Positions 32,051-46,400 of a stretch of DNA of 57,773 nt are shown piece after piece. The notes beneath the pieces were generated by a model. It was not told the origin of the DNA. It saw only the letters and a program-made list of their open reading frames with translations, and made no database searches. The number at the start of each line of letters is the position of its first letter. The stretch's first letter is position 1. Source of the DNA: Terana coerulea (taxonomy: Eukaryota; Basidiomycota; Agaricomycetes; Polyporales; Phanerochaetaceae); contig JAKOGH010000885.1 of assembly GCA_024811115.1 (NCBI GenBank), forward strand, positions 1-57,773, in the 5' to 3' direction. A program made the translations under genes and the position numbers.

Positions 32051-32815
32051 CTAGAGGCCGAGGAGGCCGAGAAGGCCAGCGAGGCCCGGAATACCGCTAA
32101 GAATGCCGGCGAGGCCCGGAAGGCTGCCAAGAAGGCCGAGGAGGCCAGCGAGGCCCGGAAGGCCACTAAGGATGCCAGCGAGAGCCGGAACCAGGCCCGC
32201 AAGCAGCCCCTCGACAAGCGCGAGGACCGTTGCCAGCAGCTCGCCGACTAGAGTGACAAGGGTGGTGATGAGGGGGTGAGCGCTCCGCCGGCACCAACAG
32301 CATCGAGGCCGGCCAGGGCTGTGAGAAGAGCCTGCACCAATTTGATGTGAGTGAGCGTACAGAGCAGGAGTGAGGGAAGCGGTGACGTACGGTGATTAGG
32401 GCGGCGAGATCGGAGGCGAGGTCGTCAGCGGAGATCCGGCCACCGGCAGGCGCAGCGAGGATGGTAGCAGCCGGCTTGCCGTTGAGGGCCCGGACCTCGC
32501 TGAGGGCGCCGCTGAGGATGCTCTGGATGTGGGAAGCAATGGGGGCGACGACCTCGGTGGTGGCATTGGCGGACGTAATCGATTCTGTAAATTTTGCTAG
32601 TTAAATATACACCATTGGCAGGGAAAATGAGAAGGCTTACTGAGCTGGGCGACGGGGGCAGCGAGCTGGTTGGTCACGCCGGTGATGATCGACGCGACAC
32701 CTGCGGGGGCACCCTGGCGAGCGACGACGTTGGTGTCAGCGATGGGGGAGGCGGGGACGGAGACAGCGCCGAAGGCGAGGGTGGCGAGGATGGCGAAGGA
32801 CTTGAAGAAGAGCAT
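32051..32815 (-). CDS. secreted Ala/Leu-rich protein, copy 3 (probable one-base frame lesion)
   Basis: Start ATG at 32815 with signal peptide MLFFKSFAILATLAFGAVSV (then PASP). VVARQGAPAGVASIITGV follows, then after an intron SITSANATTEVVAPIASHIQ, VRALNGKPAATILAAPAGG, and a third exon starting ALLTALAGLDAVGAGG. At 32272-32276 the run is five bases; six would carry the frame on through a long Gly/Leu repeat tail (GILSGLPGLAGLLG and similar) to TAG at 32051-32053. As written, the frame stops near 32251. The tail is longer than in copies 1 and 2. There is no kinase gene beside this copy. Confidence 0.7.
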
Positions 32816-34490
32816 TTCGTTACAAGTGAGTAAGTTGAGTGAGCTGAAGCTGTTGGAAGAGGGAGAAGCTGAAGAGGCTGTTGGTGAGGACTTACAGCCC
32901 AAGTCGCACCTGGTATTTATACAATTTTGAGCTGATTTCGAGCACACCTGAAGACGTCACTACGTCCGACCGACATCGACAAGTGTCGCAAGCAGTGAGC
33001 GAATGTATGATTATTTGTATGGCCAGGTCCAAACTCGAGTTCCTAGGTAGCTTGAGCGACGTCGGCACGTCACGGCATCCATATGCAGTACGAAGGTGTC
33101 ATGGCCAGCGATACATTCAGCCCGCCCATCGTGAGGCTCGTTGCCGCGTCCTGCCCCTTCATCCCTGGTCAGAAATTTCCAGAAAATTTCGACAAAACGC
33201 ACCCTCACCGACACCTCACCGAAACACCCAACGCGACGCGAACGAGAGCCTACGCGGCTGGAGACTCGCTGAAGCCAGTGGCCCCACGTGTTTGATTTTG
33301 CGGGGCCGGTAGGTGGTTCTCAGAGGAGTATCAGGATGGCTAGTGAAAACTGAATTGACCTGTTTTCCCGTGTCTGACAAAGAGTGCCTGCTTGTTACCA
33401 CGGCCTGTTACAGCGTGGCACTATGTAAGGTCAAGGTACCGTGAAGCAACGGAGTTTTTCGCCTTATGCGTGGTGAGGCACATAGGGCGGAGCCGCAAGG
33501 CCTGCGTTAACGTTAACCTTACCTTACAGTCGTCTTCCGCGCACAACGTCATGCGAAGCGCCCCTCTTCAGCGAGCTCCGCGTCCCCGGCCGAGATGCCG
33601 CTCGTGGCAACACACAGCAATCTTCTCCCATTGCGCACCATACAGTACCTGCATTCCAAAATTCAGTGAGACGGACTATCAAGCAAGTGAGGCATGTACA
33701 AATTATTTGAAGGCCTACAATATGACGATCGCAATGTAAGAGTGAGCGAGAGGACAAGGCGGACAGCGGGCGAGCCAGGCAGCAAAACGTATGCCAGATG
33801 ATAAAAATATGAGTTCCAAGGCCCCATATCGGCCCCATAAGTCGGTAGATTGTTATGAGTAAAATATACGTGTGGTATGGTTGCCCCAGCTGCAAGCTTC
33901 ACGAGCGAGATTCAGATGCCGTGGTTAAGTTGACGGTTGTAAGTTGGTGACTCGCCCTTAGCGCTGTCCCTTCGTGGCGTAATTGGCTTCGTCAGCATGC
34001 TGAGTGTCATAAGAGCGCCTAAAAGGGGTGCTGTCGCTTTGCTTCGACCACCTTCACCGGCCTCCACTAGTACTACGCTTTCTGAACCGTTTTCAATCCA
34101 CAATCGTTGAAATTATGCACCAAAAACTCAACGCAAACTCATTGTGCTTACTGTGCTAAGCGGACTAAAGCTGCAGGGTGCCCTTCGTCCCACCCTCCTA
34201 CCACCTACTGCCACTCACCCTGACTCCTTCCAGTCGCAGCCATGCCAGTATAGCATGTTATGTCACCACGAACTTACCGTCACACGCATCTCAAGACGCT
34301 ACACCTGACCCTCCGTTCTCGCTATTCTTAACCCAGGAGGGAAAGGGAGTTGGGATCCCCAGCCCATGTCGCTGATGTGGCACGTCTGGCAATCTTTACA
34401 CAGATTGGCATTGAATGCGGAGGATTCAATCCCTTCAAGGCTACTCAAAAGGAACGCAGATCATTTCGCCGTTCGCTCATTCGATACAAG
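32816..34490. other. intergenic with remnants of unit flank and of the small-gene family
   Basis: 32816-33420 is a divergent form of the upstream tract of the other secreted-protein genes, with a TATA-like GGTATTTATAC near 32910. 33935-34085 and 34145-34372 match parts of 31555-31690 and 31180-31400; the second encodes a recognisable but isolated block SHASQDATPDPPFSL. Between them nothing is recognised. Confidence 0.45.
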
Positions 34491-34787
34491 ATGGCAGACC
34501 AGAAACAGCAAGCTTCAGATCCCTTGGCCACGACTGTGACTCGTGACTACCAATGTCCACACTCGAACTGCCGCAAACCAGCCTTCGATCAGATAGGGCT
34601 GGGGCACCATATGTAAGTGCATAACTTGCTCTATTATTGATGTTGACAGTTCAAGTTTGTTTTTAGGAGAGATGCTCACGGAATGATCAAAGACTTCCCG
34701 CAGGACCTGCTCGACAAGGATCCACGTCAGTTACGTGTCAAGTTCGAGGCGTGGAAGGATCAGCAGCCGCAAGAAAGTACTGGGTAG
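34491..34787 (+). CDS. small C2H2 zinc-finger protein
   Basis: ATG at 34491 gives MADQKQQASDPLATT, then one zinc finger: YQCPHSNCRKPAFDQIGLGH, HM, and after an intron (about 34615-34668) RDAHG. The spacing is C-x4-C-x11-12-H-x4-H. The tail DFPQDLLDKDPRQLRVKFEA continues to TAG at 34785-34787, for about 80 residues. A single finger with a short charged tail could bind DNA or protein. The frame is open upstream of 34491 to about 34350, but the A at -3 and lack of conserved sequence before it favour this start. Confidence 0.6.
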
Positions 34788-35292
34788 TATATTAGTAGGA
34801 GAACGTCATCAAAAATCTCGAAGTCGTCACCGTAACTTTCATATGTGTTGGAGTGTAAATGGTGTTGACAAGCATTCGTTTACTCGCTACAGAAATCGAC
34901 TAAGAACATCTCATCACGCAGTCATCCTTCGCGAGCCGCGACAGTGTCAAATAATTCTGTACAATGAAATGCCAGATGCGGAAGCTTTGCGTAGGGAAAG
35001 CATGATGTTCATTGGAGCCATGTTGAACTTACAAAAGAGCTAAGAGATACAGGGCTACAGCTAGGAAAACCGTTCGGGAATGCGGAAAGGAATACAAGGA
35101 CAGAGTGAAAAAAAAAGATGCGGGAACAAGAGTAAAGGAAAGAGAGCAAAGCAAATAGAGACTACAGTACACCAGACAACGACATAACTAGATTCGCAGT
35201 TGATTATTTCTCGTTCTTTCTTCATTGTTTTAACTCGTGATTTCGTCGGTTTTTGTGTTGTTTGTGGTTTTGGCGAATATTCATGAAGGTCG
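34788..35292. other. intergenic
   Basis: 3' flanks of two convergent genes. Contains an A-rich tract (about 35108-35116). Nothing else is seen. Confidence 0.4.
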
Positions 35293-36892
35293 TTAGGGAG
35301 TCCGGAGCCCGTTGAGAGGCTCAGCGCCACCGCGAAGCCGGAGGCACCGCCTCACGCGTACGCCCGCGCCCCGGTGCGCGCACGTTCCCCTGGCAGTTCG
35401 CAGCCTTGGCCCCAGCAAGTAGCGTCCCCGCGTCGGGACGTCTCTCTCCCCAAAATCCTTCCGAGCTGCCGGCTTAGCCGTCGCGCCAATGTCGTTCTCC
35501 TTCCCGCGGCCCTTGCCCTTGCCCGCCTTCATCCTGTCACCCTCCTCCTTCGCGGCCCTCCACACGTCCGCAGTCCTCGGCGGCGGCGGTGGCGGAGAAG
35601 TTGGCTGCAGAGCACGGTGCACAGGCTTCGCGATGGGGAGAGTAGGATAACGACCGGCTCCGCCGTTGACATTCTGTACGTTCGTGCGAGGCGCGAGGGC
35701 AGGACGGGTGGGTAGAGGGTTGCGCGGCCGCGTCGAGCCAATGGCGCCCGGGATGGGGACTTGCAGATACGAGCGCGTAGGCAGCGGAGGGGCCGAAGTC
35801 GAAAGAAGCCACGGAGATGAGATGGTGGATGGAGGGGAAGGAGATACGAGGGTGTGAGGTTCTTCAGCTAACGGCTCGAGATACGCGAGCGTCGCAACGA
35901 TGTCGTCGCACGAGGGGACGGACGGGATGCTCGGAAAAGTAGTGCAGGGCTGGATGACGATCGTGGGCATGTCCTCAGGTGGCGTGCTAGCAGAGCCAGA
36001 TGGGGCGTCTGACGACTCGGTAACACAGCAAGTGGGCGAGTCCTCATAGACGGGCGGCGACCTACTCGCGATGCTGGAATGCGACTTTGAGAACGAGTGG
36101 CATGCGACACCCGAGCCTTCGACGAGGCACAGCGGTGTTGGGTTGTTCGCGGAAGGAGGCGCGCACGGCATACCCAGCGCGTGCTCGCCGACGCCACGGA
36201 TACCGTACAAATAATTCAATGCCCAATCTTCGTATGCGAGCGTGTCGGGCGACGGCTGGCTCTGTTGCTGCTGCGGTTTGCCGGAGTAGAAGAGGGTAGG
36301 AAGAGACCAAGACAATGATGACTTGGACTTGGTAGGAGATGGAGAGCCCTGTGGAGGCGAGGCTGCGTCAACCATGCATCGGATGTCGGCGAGCCATTTC
36401 TCGTTTGCTTTGAGTTGTTTCTGTTGAAGAAGAAATGAGTTAGGTCATAGTGATATGATGGTGAAATCTACTTACGTTCATATCGCGGTTTTCTAAGTAT
36501 TCTGCCAGTCGAGTCAATTGATGCCTTGGGTTAAGGAAGCCATCCGAGTGTCGCTTTACTTTGCGCAGCTTGCGGGATGGTACGGGTGAAAGAGTGTCCT
36601 TTTCGACGTCGATGACGTGCACTTGAGAGTTCCTTCGCAAGTACTTGACGCCCTTGGTGACTGTCCATCCAAGGCCGACAGAGAAGACGAAGGTAAAGAT
36701 ACTAAGGAGGAGCCAGAAAAGGACTGGCGATGTGTGCATGAAGTCCGTAAGCGTCGGACTAGAGTGCGACGAAGTGCCCATGTTCGCGACAGAAGCCATT
36801 GCAGAGTTCGGCGAATGGAAGAAAGTCGCAGGAAGGACGAGAGGACAAGGACGAGCCGTCTTGATCTTAGATGGAAAGGCACGACCAGACAT
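35293..36892 (-). CDS. single-pass membrane protein with long disordered cytosolic tail
   Basis: No known domain. ATG at 36892 (MSGRAFPSKIKTARPC). A hydrophobic segment FWLLLSIFTFVFSVGLGWTV (about residues 58-78) is followed by basic KGVKYLRRN, so the tail should be cytosolic. Then KLRKVKRHSDGFLNPRHQLT and AEYLENRDMN. One intron (about 36423-36475) joins to KQLKANEKWLADIRCM. The second exon is Ser/Pro-rich (SPTKSKSSLSWSLP, PPPPPPRTADVWRAAKEE, KGKGRGKEND). The last ~35 residues are Arg-rich and out of character, so a frameshift near the end is possible. About 500 residues. Confidence 0.65.
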
Positions 36893-38051
36893 TCTGGGAG
36901 GAGGCGCGAATCATATACTTATGGCTAGCAGTCAGCATCGTCAGCCGCTGTCAACCTCCGTCAGCACCGTGGCTAACAGACGGTACAAACATTAACGTAT
37001 CCGATGAGAAGCTCAACGAAGGATGTCTGCGTTAGCCACAAACATCCTTTGTCGAGTCAGCCCCTGGAATTGCTCGAATACAGCAAATCACTCGGTAATG
37101 CTAGTTTGCGTTGGAGGTGCCTGCAAACTTGTTGAGACGAGGCTTCTGCTGTCTTCTGTCGCAATGCAGACCGATGTTGAGTTGAGGGTTGGTTTGGCCG
37201 GATATTGGTCTGCATTGCAACAGGCCCTGGGAGCGACTCCTCAGTAGAGCTTTCTAGTACATTAGGACACTTCTGGGACTTCCGTTTTGGTTCTCTACAT
37301 CCACAGGTGGTTCAGTCTCTGCCACAATACTCGCGTGTTAATTTTGGAAAAGACGATCGGTACAAAGGCACTGGGAAGGCGTTATAACCTCTTGTACCAA
37401 TTTCAGCGCACCAGTCAAGGTCTGCAAAATTATTTGTGAGTCGGTACAAACACGATCGATGATGTAGCACGTACCGCGTAATTCAAGTTGGTCTACTCAA
37501 AGACGGTGGTTGGCGTCCACCTCTGCGTCTCTACGAGCGGCCAGACGCCACCAATTTCCGACATCAGCGACAAAACACAGCCTCGCTGTCCCTAGCGCGA
37601 TGTTCCTGAGAACTGTGAAGCAGGGAGGCGGCACCTGTCCGGGATAGAGCGGAGGCATATATTTCGGTGTTTTCCCGCTGAAGAGACTGTGCAGCACCCA
37701 GGTAGGTTTACAACAGCTTCGAGAAGTCTTGAGGGCTTGCCAGCAACTTGCAACATATTTGTGGCTTTCCGCATGTCGAGCATGAGTACTGGAGGCCGTT
37801 CATGGATCGAGGAGTGAGATGTTTCCGCGAGAGGAGGTGGCAGCGAAATGAGAGCAGCGAGACGCCCAATTTGTGAGTCAAGCGCGGGGAAGCGCCTGGT
37901 GGGTGCGGGACAACTTCTTCAAGGACTGGTTCCTTTCCTCAACTCTTTCCCAACCCTTACCTCCACCACACACGCCTGTGAGCAGAAGGTACGCTCGGTG
38001 GACTTATAAGACGTGGCGTGACAGCGTAGGCTGACTCGAAACACCTCTCAG
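36893..38051. other. intergenic between two divergent genes
   Basis: Upstream regions of the membrane-protein gene and ARG5,6. A short hairpin lies at 37157-37223 (listed separately). The ARG5,6 side has a TTATAAGACG-type element near 38004 and a pyrimidine-rich leader. No gene is recognised. Confidence 0.45.
37157..37223. repeat. short inverted repeat
   Basis: CTGTCGCAATGCAGACCGAT (about 37157-37176) pairs with GATATTGGTCTGCATTGCAA (37201-37220) with about three mismatches, leaving a loop of about 20 nt. No target duplication is evident. It could be a hairpin in a transcript or a footprint of a small element. Confidence 0.5.
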
Positions 38052-41057
<3,006 letters not shown>

Positions 41058-41829
41058 ATGCGCAGCTCTGCCTCTGTTCCTCCGTGCTGTGCACACAAAA
41101 TTTAGCGCTTCAATGCGCCGCCCTGTTCCATCCACATGTGCTCTGCTCGCTCCAGTGTTTTGAGATGCATAGCCTCTTTATCTTCAATGTGCTTTTGTTG
41201 TCTCTCACCGCAAGTATGTGCGCTTCAACGATACAGGGAATCAGTCAGTGTGTAGGTACTCCTCAGCACTACTCCCCGTTGCGAAGCACGCTCTTGTTTC
41301 ACTCATGGTCATCCTGGAAGAGAGCCAGATTTGGGCCGAAAGAGGTCTCGGAGCAGGGAGGCTCCGTACTTCGAGTATGTCCGGATTGGGGTGTAAGTAC
41401 ACGGCTCGGTGTGGCCCCGGATCAAACGCCACAAAGCCCCCGGCGCCGTGCTCTCCTGCGCAGGCACTCTCGATTATCTTCCGTCACAGCGTCAGCGAAA
41501 CAAACAAAACAAAAACACTTCCATTGCATTTTAGTCACAGTGGAGTTTTGTACTACTGATGTGTGACGTGCTGTGCGTCGCAGGCAAGCAGCAGCCACCT
41601 GAACGAAGGCGCACGCCGAATCCGGCCGATCGACTCAGAAGCGCCGAGGCTGTCCGTCTTCGAGAGCCTTGATCGACGCTAGGGCAGCGATCTTGTTGAG
41701 TGCGAATAAACAAACCACGGCTGACCGTCTCGTGACTGCCAGTCCTGGCAGAGTATAAAGCTGCAGCGTATTCCGGGTTTGGAGAGACATGGAGCTTGTT
41801 TCTCCCCGCCGCGCCACCTCCTTCCTCCC
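41058..41829. other. intergenic, ARG5,6 3' side to the minisatellite
   Basis: No gene or repeat is recognised. Open frames at 41218-41559 lack any known motif. Confidence 0.4.
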
Positions 41830-42356
41830 CTCAGGCTGGGGTTCGCCCTGCGTCGAGGTTCGCCCTCGGCGTCCTGAGTTTCTTGTCGGGGTTCGCCCTG
41901 CATCGAGGTTCGCCCTCGGTGTTCCGTTCTTGTGTCGCTGGTTGGGGCTCGCCCTGCGCCGAGGTTCGCCCTGGGTGTCCAGCTTGGGGGTTCGCCCTGC
42001 GCCTAGGTTCGCCCTGGGTGTTTCGTCGTTGTTTCGCTGGTTGGGGCTTGCCCTGCGCCGAGGTTCGCCCTGGGTGTCCAGTCTTCTTGGGGGTTCGCCC
42101 TGCGTTTAGGTTCGCCCTGGACGTCCTGGTTTCTTGGGGGTTCGCCCTGCACCGAGGTTCGCCCTGGGTGTCCAGTCTTCTTGGGGGTTCGCCCTGCGTT
42201 TAGGTTCGCCCTGGACGTCCTGGTTTCTTGGGGGTTCGCCCTGCGTTTAGGTTCGCCCTGGACGTCCTGGTTTCTTGGGGGTTCGCCCTGCACCGAGGTT
42301 CGCCCTCGGTGTTTCGTTCTTGTTTTACTACTTGGGGCTTGCCCTTCGTGTCCTGC
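41830..42356. repeat. minisatellite, about 10.5 copies of a ~47-bp unit
   Basis: Each unit holds two cores of the form GGTTCGCCCTG, one after GGGG and one after an AG, separated by a CGYYKA-like spacer and followed by GTCC plus a TGGTTTCTTG-like spacer. I count 21 cores. Units near 42100-42290 are nearly identical, while left-hand ones are more divergent. The unit length is not a multiple of three, so frames rotate and long open frames appear on both strands without being genes. Confidence 0.85.
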
Positions 42357-43417
42357 TTTCATGCGACTGTTGACAGTGTCGGGGTGCGCCTTTGCCGGGG
42401 GACGCCTCGTGTGATTGCAGCCCTGATCGCGGTAGATACTGTAGATAGATCGTTTGTCGTCTCTGCGCTGATGTACTCTCGGCGGAGGGCGGCGGCTTGT
42501 CGTCGCCCTGACACGGACCTCTTCGCGGTCGCCGAGACAAGTACGCCTCGAGTCCGACCCTCGAGGACGAAACTAACTCGTGTCGAATCTCTGTTGTCTT
42601 TGGGTAGTCTGCAGCAATACATCCTTGTCTGTAGTCAACAGTATGATTTGTCTGCCGCTAACCCATCAGGGCTCTGTCAAGCAAGTCTTGCGTTGGACTC
42701 ACCTCATTTCTTTCTCGCGGTTCAACTTTACTTTCGTCAAATCTGCAGCCTATTTCAATAGACCATATTTACAGAGACCCTCCGACAAATCCCCGTTCCA
42801 AGTTGGAGCAGCAAGCATAAGCCCCACCGCGACTACTCCAAGTCTGACGCTAGGTCCTGGCGGGGACCAGCCAATCTTTTCAGCTCGAATTCTTTAGCGT
42901 GATGGAACCGTCACAAGCACAGACTTGATTGAATTTCGACCTACGCAGAAAACATCAGCGAAGGTCAAGTGATTGTGGGGTGAAGCAAATAATGTAGCGT
43001 GACTTACTGGCTGGTGGTCTGAAGACGACGGCAATTAGTTGGCAGAGCATGAGACTCTTACGCCGCTGAGGTGCTTCGAAATACTCGTATACTCCCAAAC
43101 ACTTAGAGTTGAGGCACGCTGCTGATGTTCAAGCGTAACAAAAATTGTAGAAAATATATGAGCGGGAGTACTAGACTTTATGAGACCGTCGCTGTTGGTG
43201 GTGGTTGTGGTGGAGGGCGAGGTCATAATTCGAAAGGATTGATCGCCGCGGACCCGCCGGGCATAACGCGTGGGGCGCTAAAGCGCCTAGGCTTGGTCCG
43301 AGCCACACCCACTGCATCTCCCTTTGTCTTTCGGTTCCGTCCATCATCTTGGTTCGACTCACGCAGGTATCGCAGCCCAAGCTTATATCGCTCGCGACTT
43401 GAGAATTGTATCTGACG
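42357..43417. other. intergenic, minisatellite to RING-H2 gene
   Basis: Upstream region of the RING-H2 gene. No domain-bearing frame is seen. Confidence 0.4.
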
Positions 43418-46400
43418 ATGTCTACTTTCTCCCGCAGAGATACCGACGCCGAGAACGGCATGGCCGACGACGAGCCAACCCCGGACTCTCGTTCAGCCAC
43501 CACTAGCGGCGCCCCGACCCCTGCGACTTCGGCACTGAAACGGTCTTTCAGCCAGCTTGCACTTGAATACGCAGCGGAAGTACAGATGTCTGGCTCGGCG
43601 CCCCTCGACGCATCCGTCAAGCTCAGGGACTTCGAACAATGGCTCGCCTTCCCACCGACCTGAATCCAGCGTCGACAGTAGCCCATCTGGCAGCAACTCA
43701 AATAATAGCGATACCTCTGACGACAGGCAGGAGAGACACAAGCGTGCACGGAGTGAGAGTTTTGACGGCAGTACAGACAGGTCTACCATGTCAATAGGTC
43801 CGTATCATCCTTCAACCTTGTATTGTCGTGCAACTGATGTCTTCTCTTAGGAGAACTTAGTGGTCCTGTCGCGTCGTCAAACTCGAATGTCATGAGCGAA
43901 AGCAGTGTATCTTCAATAGATGTTGACATGTCGCTCCCGTCCGCGAGTGGGTCGTCCACAGGATCGACCTTCGAACAGTCTCTCGCCAGACACGCATCCT
44001 TCGATGAGAACATTGCATTCCTTCGGGAACCGTCCCGGAATTCACCTCCTAGATACACACATGCCCATGTTCACCGACACTCGCAGCGATATCCACGCCT
44101 ATTTGACGCCGACAACCCATCGCCGCCGCCCCGCAACCACTCCAGGAGCAGCTCGCGCAGCGACCAGCGCCGCTCCCAGACCATTAACATCTCCGACTCT
44201 GAATCTGACGACACACTGCCGCGGAGTATCCCGGCTGTTGCGGAGCCCTTACCGAACCCTGCGACGTCGAGTTCGCGCATTCCTGCGGCTGCGTCAAGCA
44301 CATCTACCTCGTCGGGCAGTACCCCGTCCACCGAAGGAGGTCAATCAAACGCCGGTAGAAACACGAGCAATGGTATGCTGCCCCCGATCACTCGGCTGAT
44401 TGACCAAGTGGATCAAGTTGGTACCGAACCGGAGCGTCGCGGTCAGCGGCATTCGTCAACACCTCCCATCCCAAGTATCAGCCGTTGGTTCGGAATGTCA
44501 GGGTGGTCTAACACGCCCTCTTCCAGTGAGACGTCCAATCGGTCGACTTCTTCGTCTACGGCGGCTGGAGGGTCAAGCAGTGCTCACGATGCGAACGGCG
44601 GCGCGTCTAGTAGCTCTTCTACGGCTATTGGAATTCCCGAGCTCTCTGTTGCTCAGTCGATCCTGTCACAACCGTCCGGTGGTTCTCACTCTGGAGGGCT
44701 CTTCAGCCGAGCTAACGTCCTCTTTCCGACTACATTGTGGGGTCAAACGTCGTCCCCGCACCGCGCGCATCTCTATCAAATGCAAACCGAGTAGATCCCC
44801 CGCGCAGAGATGCGCCTACTGTGATTGAGCGGGTCGAGCGACACGATTTCTTGATACCCGAATATCCTAGACCTGCATATTCCAGCTCAGTGGTGGGCAC
44901 TTCCAATGGATCCGCTTCGCAAGCCGAGCGCAACCAGGCGGATGGCAGCGGCAGGACAACCCACCGGGATGCATCGCGAAGCGGCATGGCACCTCCGCCT
45001 CATAGCCCCACTTCGCTTTCCCCAACTCGCTCTAATCGTGCGCGGATGTTCCGGATGTCGACGGGCTCTCGGCCACCATCTACTGCTCTACGTACCGCCT
45101 ACGAACTGGATCGGGAGAGAGAAAGGGAGAGACAGCGCGAGCGGACGATATCTACCCCATCAGCAACGCGTCCGACCGTCCCTCCGTCCCTGAACAGGAG
45201 CGCATCCGCTTCCAGGAGAGCCCCCTCACCTGAGTTGCTCGAACCTTCCTCTCATATGAGGCGGTACAGAATGAGGACCGAGGCGGACAGGCGCGAAGGC
45301 ATGCGCAGAATAAGGGACCTCCGGCGGTCTCAGGACAGAGTAAGGCCGTTCCTAGAGCATTTGGAGGAAGAGGTCGAAGAGCTCCAAAGGACCACTACAA
45401 GACTCCGCGACGACGCCAGGACTCTGAATCTCGGCATCAGGTCTGTCGACGATATTCCCCACCCATGGGAAAGATTGTCAGCCCTTCGACGTCAAGCACG
45501 CGAACGGGAGTTGACCAGTTCAGAGGCAGACACCCTAGAGCACACTAGCCACTTGGACATTGAAAGGGAAGTGGAGGGCATTCAAGCCCGTCGGGCTGCG
45601 AGGGCCGCCAACTCGAATGGCCCCAGTGGTAGTAGGGCACGTAGTCCGCACGTCCCGCCAATCAGCATCGAAGAAATCCTGGATCTCGACGACGGAAGGG
45701 AGAGAATAGCTGCCCTGAGGCGACGAAACCGTGAGCGTTTCCAAGCCTCGAGATCCACAAGCACCGCCGCCTCCGGCTCAGGCGCCAGTTCATCCAACAC
45801 AGCGAGCACGATCGCGACTCGCCTTGCGGACCAAGAGGCGAGGATGGCTGAGATTCGCGACCGTATACGCCGTGCCCATCGGAGCACACAGTCGAGCGAC
45901 ATGCAGGCGGCGCTCGACAGACGCCTGGCGGAAGCTGAAACTTTGGAGGATATCTTGGTTGCCCTCGAGCGTGAGGTGGTGCCTCTCACTCTTCCGTCAG
46001 ATGCCATGGCTACGTCCTCTGCCAGTACAAGCGCCCCGAGCGGAAGCAGGGCAGGGGACTCAGATGTCGACATGGAGGATAACACGACTAGCGCGAACGC
46101 GGCGTCGGAAATTGCACATCGCGTGGCTGCTGGGCACGAGGGTCAAAGTGATGGTGAGTGTTAACGACTTTTTTGTTCCCTTTGAACTCATAGTAGTGTA
46201 TAAATGTAGCCCGGTCTCCTTCCCGTGGTGCCACCGTGTCTGAACCTTCGACTACCTCCACTGCAGCTGTGCTACGTCCTCTAACAATCGCGGAACAGCG
46301 ACCCTTCCTTGCTTCGCCTTCCCAGCTGCTTAGCATGGGATCCTCGTCCTCATCTCTCAGCGCCACGCACAGAGCGGAACCGTCTACTAGTGACACCTCC

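Noticed and set aside
31961..32251. Plus-strand Ala/Glu/Lys-rich frame that looks like a coiled coil
   Set aside because: It is the exact antisense of the Gly/Leu repeat tail of secreted-protein copy 3; the composition follows from the repeats.
41789..42761. Several long repeat-containing open frames on both strands
   Set aside because: They arise from the ~47-bp minisatellite, whose unit length rotates the frame; no start context, splice sites or domain.
43340..43390. tRNA-like B-box (GGTTCGACTC)
   Set aside because: No A-box at the right distance, no acceptor stem and no cloverleaf pairing found.
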